DNA of 27,742 nt, from assembly GCA_934234185.1 (NCBI GenBank), contig CAKQHO010000036.1, positions 1 through 27,742 of the forward strand. Direction: 5' to 3'. Shown here piece after piece: positions 1-6,121 of the stretch (position 1 is its first letter; each line of letters starts with the position of its first letter). Origin of the DNA: an uncultured Psychrobacillus sp. GTDB taxonomy: Bacteria > Bacillota > Bacilli > Bacillales_A > Planococcaceae. The notes under the pieces are model-generated. The model was not told the DNA's origin and ran no database searches. It saw only the letters and a list, made by a program, of their open reading frames with translations. The translations under genes were made by a program, and so were the position numbers.

Positions 1-2
1 AC

Positions 3-115
3 CGCAAGTAAACAACGGGTAACCGCAAGTATCCACCACGGAAGTGCAAGTAAGCAATCAGCTTTCGCAAGTAACGAGTAAGGAATCGCAAGTATCAGCT
101 ACGTAACCGCAAGTA
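3..115 (+). repeat. 21-bp phased CGCAAGTA array, block A1 (6 sites)
   Basis: The 8-bp core CGCAAGTA, or a one-base variant (TGCAAGTA at 45), starts at 3, 24, 45, 66, 87 and 108. Every step is exactly 21 bp, while the 13 bases between cores are not conserved. All sites lie on the same strand. Twenty-one bp is about two turns of B-DNA, so the cores would lie on one face of the helix, as in iterons or operator arrays. The protein that might bind is unknown. Confidence 0.9.
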
Positions 116-149
116 ATGGTAGAAATATGGAATAAAGAGCTAAAGTCTT

Positions 150-173
150 CAACTTTTTGCGAGCAAAAAGTTG
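150..173. repeat. perfect 11-bp inverted repeat (hairpin), copy 1
   Basis: CAACTTTTTGC (150-160) is followed by GA and its exact reverse complement (163-173). As RNA this would fold into a tight hairpin, with the two innermost pairs probably open as part of the loop. No T-run follows, so it is not a standard terminator. It is conserved in the second copy of the 258-bp unit. Confidence 0.75.
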
Positions 174-260
174 CCATTACCAAAGATACCAGTTAGATAG
201 TGCTGGCTAAATGACAGAGCCGATCTCACTTTCTAAGAAGTACTCCAAAACCTTGACAAC

Positions 261-373
261 CGCAAGTAAACAACGGGTAACCGCAAGTATCCACCACGGA
301 AGTGCAAGTAAGCAATCAGCTTTCGCAAGTAACGATCAAGGAATAGCAAGTATCAGCTACGTAACCGCAAGTA
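261..373 (+). repeat. 21-bp phased CGCAAGTA array, block A2 (6 sites)
   Basis: Cores start at 261, 282, 303, 324, 345 and 366, again at exact 21-bp steps. This is the second copy of block A1, 258 bp downstream. The core at 345 is AGCAAGTA. The block is led by AAAACCTTGACAAC (247-260), which also precedes the third array at 1667-1680. Confidence 0.9.
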
Positions 374-407
374 ATGGTAGAAATATGGAAGAAAGAGCTA
401 AAGTCTT

Positions 408-431
408 CAACTTTTTGCGAGCAAAAAGTTG
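408..431. repeat. perfect 11-bp inverted repeat (hairpin), copy 2
   Basis: Second copy of the CAACTTTTTGC/GCAAAAAGTTG inverted repeat. Both arms are conserved without change although nearby bases in the 258-bp unit differ, which hints that the stem itself is maintained. The rest of the stretch up to the next gene (432-626) shows only a degenerate CGTAAGTA at 485-492 and AT-rich DNA that could hold a promoter; I could not place one convincingly. Confidence 0.7.
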
Positions 432-626
432 CCATTACCAAAAATACCTGTTAGATAGCGCTTAATTCGGAGCAAATATCCATACGTAAGTAAACAAGTA
501 AACCAAATTTAATTAAAAACGAAACTATTTCATTTTTAGATCCTAAAATGCAACCAAATTTTATTTTAAGAAATTCCATTTTCATTCCATAATATGTGTG
601 GTAGCGTATTGGCAAGAGGTGATGAA

Positions 627-1571
627 ATGATAGTTAAACCATATTCTAAGTCACTCTATCTTGAAGGCTTAGTATCGCTAACAAAACGATTATATCCTAA
701 TAGTCCAAAATATGTGACAGTCCAGGAGGAGTTAAAAAGACAACTAGCAGGGAGCTATGGAGAAGAAGTTGTGATGAATGCAATGAAAAAAGTGGAGCTG
801 CCATATCAGCATTATGTGTTCCATGATGTATGCTTGTATGGAAACGCACTATTTCAAATTGATATTTTGATAATTACTCAGCACTATGCAGTAATTTTAG
901 AAGTCAAAAATATAAAAGGAGATGTTGAAATTCAAAATAGCCCTCATCAATTAATTCGTACCCTACCGGATGGTCAAAAAAATTCTTATGAAAGTCCAGT
1001 TGTGCAGTTAAATGAAGCGAAGTACCAGCTTTCTAAATTCCTCAATCACTTAAACCTTCCTGTCTATGGAGCGATTGTGTTTGCTTTTGCAAGCAACCAT
1101 GTAGTTTCGCCTCCAGGTCTAGTTAAAATCCTTTTTAAAAATGAAATTCGATCCTTCTTAAGAGAAATTCCATTTAATACACCAAAACTTTCTCAAAATC
1201 AATTGACCACACTTGTTAATAAAATACTGAATAGGAACGATCCTTTTCATCCTTTTCCTTTAAAAAAACATTTCGAAATAAGAGATAAAGATATTAAAAA
1301 AGGTGCTGAATGTCTCGAATGTAATTATATTGGAGTAGTCAGAACCAATCGTAAGTGGTTTTGTCCATATTGCCTACAATCAAATGCAAATGTCTATGAC
1401 AAGGCATTACTCGATTACTTTCTAATTTTTAATCAATCTATTAATAACAAAGAATTACGTGAGTATCTTGGTATTTCCGGTCAATATGAAGCAACAAGGT
1501 TGCTAAATAGAAAATATCTAATAAAGCATGGAACATATAGGGATGCTAGATATAGCATGAAGCTAAAGTAG
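627..1571 (+). CDS. NERD-domain protein with zinc ribbon (nuclease-related)
   Basis: Predicted 314-aa soluble protein. I chose the ATG at 627 because GAGGTGA lies just upstream; a longer frame starts at 594 without a good site. Residues about 40-150 match the NERD (nuclease-related) domain, including D79 in FQIDILII and E92-x-K94 in LEVKN, the D...ExK arrangement of the restriction-endonuclease-like fold. Residues 229-249 form a C-x2-C...C-x2-C zinc ribbon like those of topoisomerase I tails. The last about 55 residues look like a small helix-turn-helix, a weaker call. No signal peptide or membrane segment is seen. NERD proteins are thought to act on DNA but most are uncharacterised, so the role here is unknown. 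It stands alone between two CGCAAGTA arrays, with no clear terminator after it. Confidence 0.85.
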   Translation: MIVKPYSKSLYLEGLVSLTKRLYPNSPKYVTVQEELKRQLAGSYGEEVVMNAMKKVELPYQHYVFHDVCLYGNALFQIDILIITQHYAVILEVKNIKGDVEIQNSPHQLIRTLPDGQKNSYESPVVQLNEAKYQLSKFLNHLNLPVYGAIVFAFASNHVVSPPGLVKILFKNEIRSFLREIPFNTPKLSQNQLTTLVNKILNRNDPFHPFPLKKHFEIRDKDIKKGAECLECNYIGVVRTNRKWFCPYCLQSNANVYDKALLDYFLIFNQSINNKELREYLGISGQYEATRLLNRKYLIKHGTYRDARYSMKLK

Positions 1572-1666
1572 ATTGATAGTAAATGCAATTATTGTTTAAT
1601 CAAACTCTTCGCCTTAGCTAGAAAATGTAGGGGGAGATAGAGAAGTTCTAGCTGTCTATACGAGAG

Positions 1667-2181
1667 AAAACCTTGACAACCGCAAGTAACTAGAGGGAAA
1701 TCGCAAGTAATGTCTACAAAAGCGCAAGAAAGCATTCCGCAACCGCAAGTAATCCTACCCCATTCGAAAGTAAACACAACCGAACCGCACGTAATGGAAA
1801 TTTACTTCCAAAAGACAAGCGAACCGCAAGTAAATCCAGCTCAACCGCACGTATCTGGATCATGAGCGCAAGAAAGCAATCCGCTACCGCAAGTAAACAC
1901 CACCGAACCGCACGTAATGGAAATTCACTTCCAAAAAACAAAGCGAACCGCAAGTAAATCCAGCTCAACCGCACGTATCTGGATCATGAGCGCAAGAAAG
2001 CAACCCGCTACCGCAAGAAAACACAACCGAACCGCACGTAATGGAAATTCACTTCCAAAAAACCAAGCAAACCGCAAGTAAATCCAGCTCAACCGCACGT
2101 ATCTGGACCATAATCGCAAGAAAGCAACACGCCACCACAAGTAACCCAGCCCCAACCGCAAGTATTGGAAATCTACTTCCA
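1667..2181 (+). repeat. large CGCAAGTA array with 124-bp higher-order unit (21 sites)
   Basis: This fills most of the gene-free stretch between the NERD gene and the XRE regulator. Cores (CGCAAGTA, CGCACGTA, CGCAAGAA and single variants) start at 1681, 1702, 1723, 1744, 1765, 1786; then 1825, 1846, 1867, 1888, 1909; then 1949, 1970, 1991, 2012, 2033; then 2073, 2094, 2115, 2136, 2157. Within blocks every step is 21 bp. Between blocks the step is 39 or 40 bp. The last three blocks repeat as a near-identical 124-bp unit, including the order of core variants. Reverse-strand frames stay open only because 21 bp is seven codons. Bases 1572-1666 show nothing I recognise. Confidence 0.9.
1795..1810. 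repeat. TGGAA-N6-TTCCA inverted repeat between array blocks (first of four)
   Basis: A 5-bp inverted repeat with a 6-bp spacer sits in each wide gap of the array: 1795-1810, 1918-1933, 2042-2057 and 2166-2181. Steps are 123, 124 and 124 bp. The arms are constant, while the spacer varies (ATTTAC, ATTCAC, ATTCAC, ATCTAC). This is the only palindromic element in an otherwise one-directional array, so it may be a second binding site or a unit boundary. Confidence 0.7.
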
Positions 2182-2212
2182 AAAAATCCGACTACTCCCC
2201 TCCCCAATCAAC

Positions 2213-2237
2213 AAAAAAAGCCCTCTCCACTGAGAGG
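2213..2237 (-). terminator. Rho-independent terminator of the XRE-cupin gene
   Basis: On the minus strand, CCTCTC-AGTG-GAGAGG is followed by GC and seven T residues (plus-strand A-run 2213-2219). It lies 5 nt past the stop codon of the regulator gene and seals it from the repeat array. Confidence 0.85.
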
Positions 2238-2241
2238 ACCT

Positions 2242-2796
2242 CTAAAAACTATGCGTCATCGCCCATACTGAAACTGCATCCACATCACCAGTGTTCACAA
2301 ATCGATGAGGAGCAGAGCTATCGAAATAAATGCTGTCACCTTCATGCAGCTCGTAGGTAGTTCCTTCAATCTCAATCACTAATGAGCCGGATAGCATATA
2401 GCCACATTCCTCGCCAGAATGGTACATGAGAGGGGAATCTGCCTCATCGCCTGGGGCAACGAGCATCTTGAAGAAGCTCATTTGTTTCCCGGAGCTTGGG
2501 GAAAGGAGCTGATAGCTTACATTTGGACGGACACGTTTGATAAGCTTCGTATCGTCTGCGCGGTTAATGGTTACGGCAGCGGAAGCGTCGGTTTCGAAAA
2601 AGGAGAAGACCGGGACCTTCAGACAGTGGCTTAACTTCCATAATGTTTCAAGGGAAGGGGAGACCTGTCCGCGTTCGATTTGAGAAATCATACTTTGACT
2701 GATGCCTGCAAGCTTTGCCAGCTCATCCGAGGTAAAAGCCATTTGTTTCCGTAAATGCCTGATTCGTTTACCTACTTCCTCTTTTGGAAATTCCAT
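2242..2796 (-). CDS. XRE-family transcriptional regulator with C-terminal cupin domain
   Basis: Predicted 184-aa DNA-binding regulator. I prefer the ATG at 2796 because AAGGGGTG lies about 9 nt upstream; an in-frame ATG ten codons earlier has no such site. Residues about 8-62 form a Cro/CI-type helix-turn-helix (TSDELAKLAGISQSMISQIERG). Residues about 110-180 form a double-stranded beta-helix cupin with the usual HSGEECGYML, EGDSIYF and APHRF segments. Proteins of this architecture usually repress catabolic or transport genes and sense a small molecule through the cupin, as in PuuR-like regulators; the ligand here cannot be told. It is monocistronic and divergent from the polysaccharide operon, which it might regulate, though no operator was recognised. 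Confidence 0.9.
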   Translation of the reverse strand: MEFPKEEVGKRIRHLRKQMAFTSDELAKLAGISQSMISQIERGQVSPSLETLWKLSHCLKVPVFSFFETDASAAVTINRADDTKLIKRVRPNVSYQLLSPSSGKQMSFFKMLVAPGDEADSPLMYHSGEECGYMLSGSLVIEIEGTTYELHEGDSIYFDSSAPHRFVNTGDVDAVSVWAMTHSF

Positions 2797-3015
2797 TTGT
2801 ACGCACCCCTTTGAATAAACATACAAGAACGAACTGTAGTAAATCTATGTATACTCTCTATTGTGCCTTTTTTCCAGTCCAGAATCAACAACGTATTATG
2901 TAATAAAAATGAATAAACCTAAACCGAAACCCACTCTGCAAAATACTTCCTATAAAACCAACGTCCCATTTATCCCCAATATCAATAGTTCGCTATCGCT
3001 CTACCAAACAAAATA

Positions 3016-3050
3016 TGCTATAATACTGCAAGGTAAAAAAAGAAGGGAAG
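3016..3050 (+). promoter_or_regulatory. extended -10 promoter and RBS of the wecC operon
   Basis: TGC-TATAAT at 3016-3024 is an extended -10 element with no good -35 at the usual distance. An AAGGGAAG ribosome binding site ends at 3050, 9 nt before the ATG. The rest of the 263-bp divergent region holds a possible minus-strand -10 (TATACA) for the XRE gene near 2850 and nothing else clear. Confidence 0.6.
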
Positions 3051-3059
3051 TACCTTAAA

Positions 3060-4358
3060 ATGCAGAAAACTATTTGTGTGGTAGGCCTAGGTTACATCGG
3101 ACTTCCAACAGCCGTTACTTTCGCAAACCACGGCGTTCGTGTTCACGGCGTTGATATTAATGAAAAAGCAGTAAGAATGATTCAAAATAAACAGCTTCAT
3201 ATAGAGGAAAACGGTCTTCAAGAGCGCTTAGATAAAGCAATTGATGAAGGCTTATTAACTGTGTCTACACAGCCAATGGAGGCAGATGTATTCATCATCG
3301 CGGTGCCTTCACCAATCAATCCAGACAAAACAGCGAACCTAGAGTATGTTCGTCAAGCGACAGCTTCAGTTGTTCCTTATATAAAAGAAGGAAACTTAGT
3401 AGTATTAGAATCTACAGTACCACCAAAAACAGTTGAAAATATTATGCTACCTGAGCTAATCAAAACTGGTTTGAAAATTGGAACAGAGCTTTATGTATCT
3501 CACTCACCAGAGCGTGTAATCCCAGGTCGTATTTTTGAAGAGCTTACAAACAATGATCGTATTGTTGGTGGGATCAATGAAAAATCAGCAATCCTGACTA
3601 AAGAGCTTTACGAGGTATTCGTTAAAGGAACTATTCATTTAACTGATGCTACTACTGCAGAGCTTGTAAAGGTTATGGAAAACACATATCGTGACGTAAA
3701 CATTGCGTTTGCAAACGAACTTGCTAAGATCGCAGAAACATTGGACGTAAACATTTGGGAGGCAATCAAGTTCGCAAACTTCCACCCACGTGTGAATATC
3801 CATTATCCAGGCCCAGGGGTAGGCGGTCACTGTATCGCTGTTGATCCATGGTTCTTAGTAGAGCTTAGCCCAGAGGCGCAAATCATCGAGCTAGCTCGTC
3901 GTACAAATGATGGAATGCCTGCTTACACTGCTCGCAAAGTACAGCAAATTCTTTCTCAAGCAAACAAAACAACTGGCAAAGTTGCCGTATTCGGTCTTGC
4001 TTTCAAAGGCAACGTAGACGATATGCGCGAAAGCCCATCCACAGAAGTAATTACTGAGCTTCAAGAGCTTGGCTTTGAAGTGGTTTCCTATGATCCACAT
4101 ATCAAAGTTAACGGTCACTCTACTCAAACACAGTTGATGAACGAAGCAACGGATGGAGCAGATGTGATTCTTGTGTTAACTGATCATAACGAATTCAAGG
4201 AGCTAGCCCCATCTATCTTCAAATCGGATGTAGCAACTCCTATCGTTCTGGATACAAAAAATTGCTTGCAGCGTGACGTTTGGGAACAGCAAGGATTTGC
4301 ATTCTATACACTTGGTGATGCGAAAAACCGTAATGTGATGGAGCAGATCAACCAATGA
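3060..4358 (+). CDS. wecC: UDP-N-acetyl-D-mannosamine dehydrogenase (nucleotide-sugar dehydrogenase)
   Basis: Predicted 432-aa cytosolic enzyme that oxidises UDP-ManNAc to UDP-ManNAcA with two NAD+. The N-terminal Rossmann motif GLGYIGLP (residues 9-16) binds NAD. The central segment HYPGPGVGGHCIAVDP carries the catalytic cysteine at residue 258, and the wording around it (FHPRVNIHYPGPGVGGHC) matches the WecC branch better than UDP-glucose dehydrogenases such as TuaD. The C-terminal UDP-binding domain includes GLAFKGNVDDMRESPS. Length is normal for the family. The stop overlaps the next start by 4 nt (ATGA), so the two are probably translationally coupled. UDP-ManNAcA is a known building block of secondary wall polymers in Bacillales; that use is inferred from the neighbours. 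UDP-GalNAc or UDP-glucose remain possible substrates. Confidence 0.88.
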   Translation: MQKTICVVGLGYIGLPTAVTFANHGVRVHGVDINEKAVRMIQNKQLHIEENGLQERLDKAIDEGLLTVSTQPMEADVFIIAVPSPINPDKTANLEYVRQATASVVPYIKEGNLVVLESTVPPKTVENIMLPELIKTGLKIGTELYVSHSPERVIPGRIFEELTNNDRIVGGINEKSAILTKELYEVFVKGTIHLTDATTAELVKVMENTYRDVNIAFANELAKIAETLDVNIWEAIKFANFHPRVNIHYPGPGVGGHCIAVDPWFLVELSPEAQIIELARRTNDGMPAYTARKVQQILSQANKTTGKVAVFGLAFKGNVDDMRESPSTEVITELQELGFEVVSYDPHIKVNGHSTQTQLMNEATDGADVILVLTDHNEFKELAPSIFKSDVATPIVLDTKNCLQRDVWEQQGFAFYTLGDAKNRNVMEQINQ

Positions 4359-5068
4359 AAGAAACAATCCTTGGTGTGAATGTTAACACCGAAAACTATG
4401 ATGAACTGATTAAGATTTTATTCCAGCGTGTGGAACAAAAGGAAAAATCGCTTGTTGTTGCAATAAACCCGGAAAAGCTGATGAAGGCAAAAGAGGACCC
4501 AGATTTAAAAGCGCTCCTAAACCGTGCGGAATTTCAAATTCCGGATGGAATAGGAGTCATCCTTGCCTCTAAGCTAAACAAAGGAAATATCACCTCCCGC
4601 GTAACGGGAATTGATATGATGGACCGCATCGTAAGAGAAGCTGCGAGAACCCAAAAGTCTATTTTTCTATACGGAGCCAAGCCTGGAGTAGCAGATAAGG
4701 CAGCGGAGGCTCTGAAGTTTACGTATCCTTCCTTAATCATTGCAGGTACACAGGACGGCTATGAGAAGGATAACGAAAAGGTAATTGCCAAAATAAACGA
4801 AGCAAAACCAGAAGTACTATTTGTAGCAATGGGCTCTCCGAAGCAAGAGCTATGGATTGAAGCAAACAGAGACAAACTGTATCCATCTCTTTACCAGGGA
4901 GTAGGCGGATCCTTTGACGTTCTCGCTGGAAACATCAAGCGAGCACCAAAAATCTTCCTAAAAACAGGTACAGAATGGTTTTATCGTTTGGCTATCGAGC
5001 CATCTCGCATTAAGAGACAAATGGTTTTACCATTGTTCCTTTTAGAAACCTTAAAAAAGAAACAATAA
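4355..5068 (+). CDS. WecG/TagA/CpsF-family glycosyltransferase
   Basis: Predicted 237-aa GT26 transferase acting at the inner membrane face. Family marks: AINPEKLMKAKED near residues 36-48, IPDGIGVILASKL with the expected catalytic Asp at residue 64, VGGSFDVLAG, RAPKIF, and the basic C-terminal tail with TEWFYRLAIEPSRIKRQ, the part that docks TagA to the membrane. TagA adds ManNAc, and E. coli WecG adds ManNAcA, to GlcNAc-PP-undecaprenol. Because the gene overlaps a UDP-ManNAc dehydrogenase gene, a WecG-like donor (UDP-ManNAcA) is plausible here, but sequence alone does not separate the two. Likely the second sugar step of a cell-wall polysaccharide, possibly the polymer that SLH domains bind. 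Confidence 0.9.
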   Translation: MKETILGVNVNTENYDELIKILFQRVEQKEKSLVVAINPEKLMKAKEDPDLKALLNRAEFQIPDGIGVILASKLNKGNITSRVTGIDMMDRIVREAARTQKSIFLYGAKPGVADKAAEALKFTYPSLIIAGTQDGYEKDNEKVIAKINEAKPEVLFVAMGSPKQELWIEANRDKLYPSLYQGVGGSFDVLAGNIKRAPKIFLKTGTEWFYRLAIEPSRIKRQMVLPLFLLETLKKKQ

Positions 5069-5195
5069 AAATATTTTTAAAAATTACTTTTCACTGATCT
5101 TTTCCTATTGAAGATTAAATCAAAAGATGGTAGGATTAATAAGTGTAAGGATCATTTCCTCAAAATATATAAAAAAGTCGGTTGGTTGCCCACGC

Positions 5196-5231
5196 AAAAA
5201 AGCCTAAGTAGATTTCTACTTAGGCTTTTTT
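5196..5231. terminator. bidirectional terminator between convergent operons
   Basis: GCCTAAGTAGA (5202-5212), a 2-nt gap, then its perfect complement (5215-5225), flanked by six A on the left and six T on the right. It works on paper for both the plus-strand wecC operon and the minus-strand secA2-slaP operon, whose last stop codon is 5 nt away. The stretch 5069-5195 holds no gene. Confidence 0.92.
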
Positions 5232-5236
5232 GTGTC

Positions 5237-6121
5237 TTAATTTTGTAGCAGTCGGACAGACCACTTAGTAAGATCAGGTTTATCCTTCAACTGCGACTCT
5301 TTTGGAAAAACAAATGTCCAAGGCTTGCTTGTATTTGCTTTTACAGTTAAAGGCGGAAGGGTAAATCCACCTTTGGCTGCCACTTCTTCAGTGGAATCCA
5401 ATACTTCCAGCGGCAATTGTTCTATAGTTATGTCTTTTTCTAATCCGCTACGGATTAAGATAGATACAGCAAGTCCACCATCTTCTTGATAAGCCCATTG
5501 CAAAGCCTTTAAATTCAATTCATTTTTTGGTGGCGGAGTTAATCCTTCCACTACCTTTACTAGTTGTTCTTTAGCGGAAGTAGCTAAGGATGTTTCCCAC
5601 TCATCCTCTAAATCTAGTCGATGAGTAAGTTTTTGTTCAAAGGCAATAAACCAATCTTCCTTTGTGATTTCTTCAATTGGAACCAATAGTTGGTCCTTTG
5701 TAAAAGTAACAATCCAAGGCATAGCACTCTTGGAGGGAATTGCACCGACTATGCTTAGATCGGTTTCAATTTTACCAACAAGTTTATTATCCCCATTAAA
5801 CAGCATGAGAGAAGTGACGCCCAAAGTTAAGTCTTTTTCTAAAGTTTGTCTAATGAAGAATTGAGCATGTACTAAATCACCCTCAATTTTTAACTCGATA
5901 GGAGCTAACGATAACTGATTTTTAAGTAAAGGCGGTAGCTCATTAAGCAGGAATTGAAAGTAATACTGGTCTTCCACTTGTTGAGGCTTGCCTCCAAAGA
6001 AGTACAATTTTGTTTGTACTTCTTCAGTTTCTACTACTTTATTCGTAGATAGGTTTGTGGTTACTGACTTGTTTTTTTTCTTTTGTTTTTTTGCTTCTTG
6101 TCTTCTAAAAAATCGATTCAA
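5237..6121 (-). CDS. slaP: SlaP-like accessory Sec S-layer assembly protein
   Basis: Predicted 294-aa cytosolic protein with no signal peptide and a strongly basic N-terminus (RRQEAKKQKKKNK). After it come two copies of a roughly 110-120-residue domain: about residues 40-155 and 165-290. Both carry an (L/G)LEKD(L/I)T core after a beta-strand (FIRQTLEKDLTLG versus LIRSGLEKDITIE) and end in PW-x-(V/F)-x-F-x-K. This duplicated SLAP architecture and the position after secA2 match SlaP of B. anthracis, which with SecA2 is needed for efficient S-layer export. The start is TTG, overlapping the secA2 stop by 4 nt, with GGAGG 9 nt upstream. A non-ATG start inside a coupled pair may keep SlaP below SecA2. 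Its mechanism is not established. Confidence 0.87.
   Translation of the reverse strand: MNRFFRRQEAKKQKKKNKSVTTNLSTNKVVETEEVQTKLYFFGGKPQQVEDQYYFQFLLNELPPLLKNQLSLAPIELKIEGDLVHAQFFIRQTLEKDLTLGVTSLMLFNGDNKLVGKIETDLSIVGAIPSKSAMPWIVTFTKDQLLVPIEEITKEDWFIAFEQKLTHRLDLEDEWETSLATSAKEQLVKVVEGLTPPPKNELNLKALQWAYQEDGGLAVSILIRSGLEKDITIEQLPLEVLDSTEEVAAKGGFTLPPLTVKANTSKPWTFVFPKESQLKDKPDLTKWSVRLLQN

Larger units (their letters stand above)
1..462. repeat. 258-bp tandem direct repeat, two copies (first cut by window edge)
   Basis: Bases from 1 onward recur from 259 onward at a constant offset of 258 bp, with only scattered substitutions, until similarity fades around 455-462. Each copy holds six CGCAAGTA-type sites, then an A-rich stretch, then a perfect inverted repeat (150-173 and 408-431). 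The unit start may lie left of the window. In copy 2 one forward frame stays open for 84 codons as a 7-residue repeat (TAS-x4), but copy 1 has stops in the same frame (76-78 and later), so I treat the repeat as non-coding. Confidence 0.9.

Noticed and set aside
211..465. 84-codon frame with a 7-residue TAS repeat in the left repeat
   Set aside because: The repeat length, a multiple of three, keeps the frame open; the first copy of the same unit has stops, there is no good ribosome binding site, and the third array is closed in the equivalent frame.
1..2181. CRISPR array
   Set aside because: The conserved core is about 8-11 bp with 10-13 bp between cores, well short of CRISPR repeat and spacer lengths, and no cas gene is present.
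1589..2182. Three Leu/Arg-rich minus-strand frames across the large array
   Set aside because: They overlap each other and simply translate the 21-bp repeat (LLAVR, FPLRAV); no start signal or known domain.
2861..3058. 65-codon frame upstream of wecC
   Set aside because: It overlaps the promoter region, lacks a ribosome binding site and resembles no protein.
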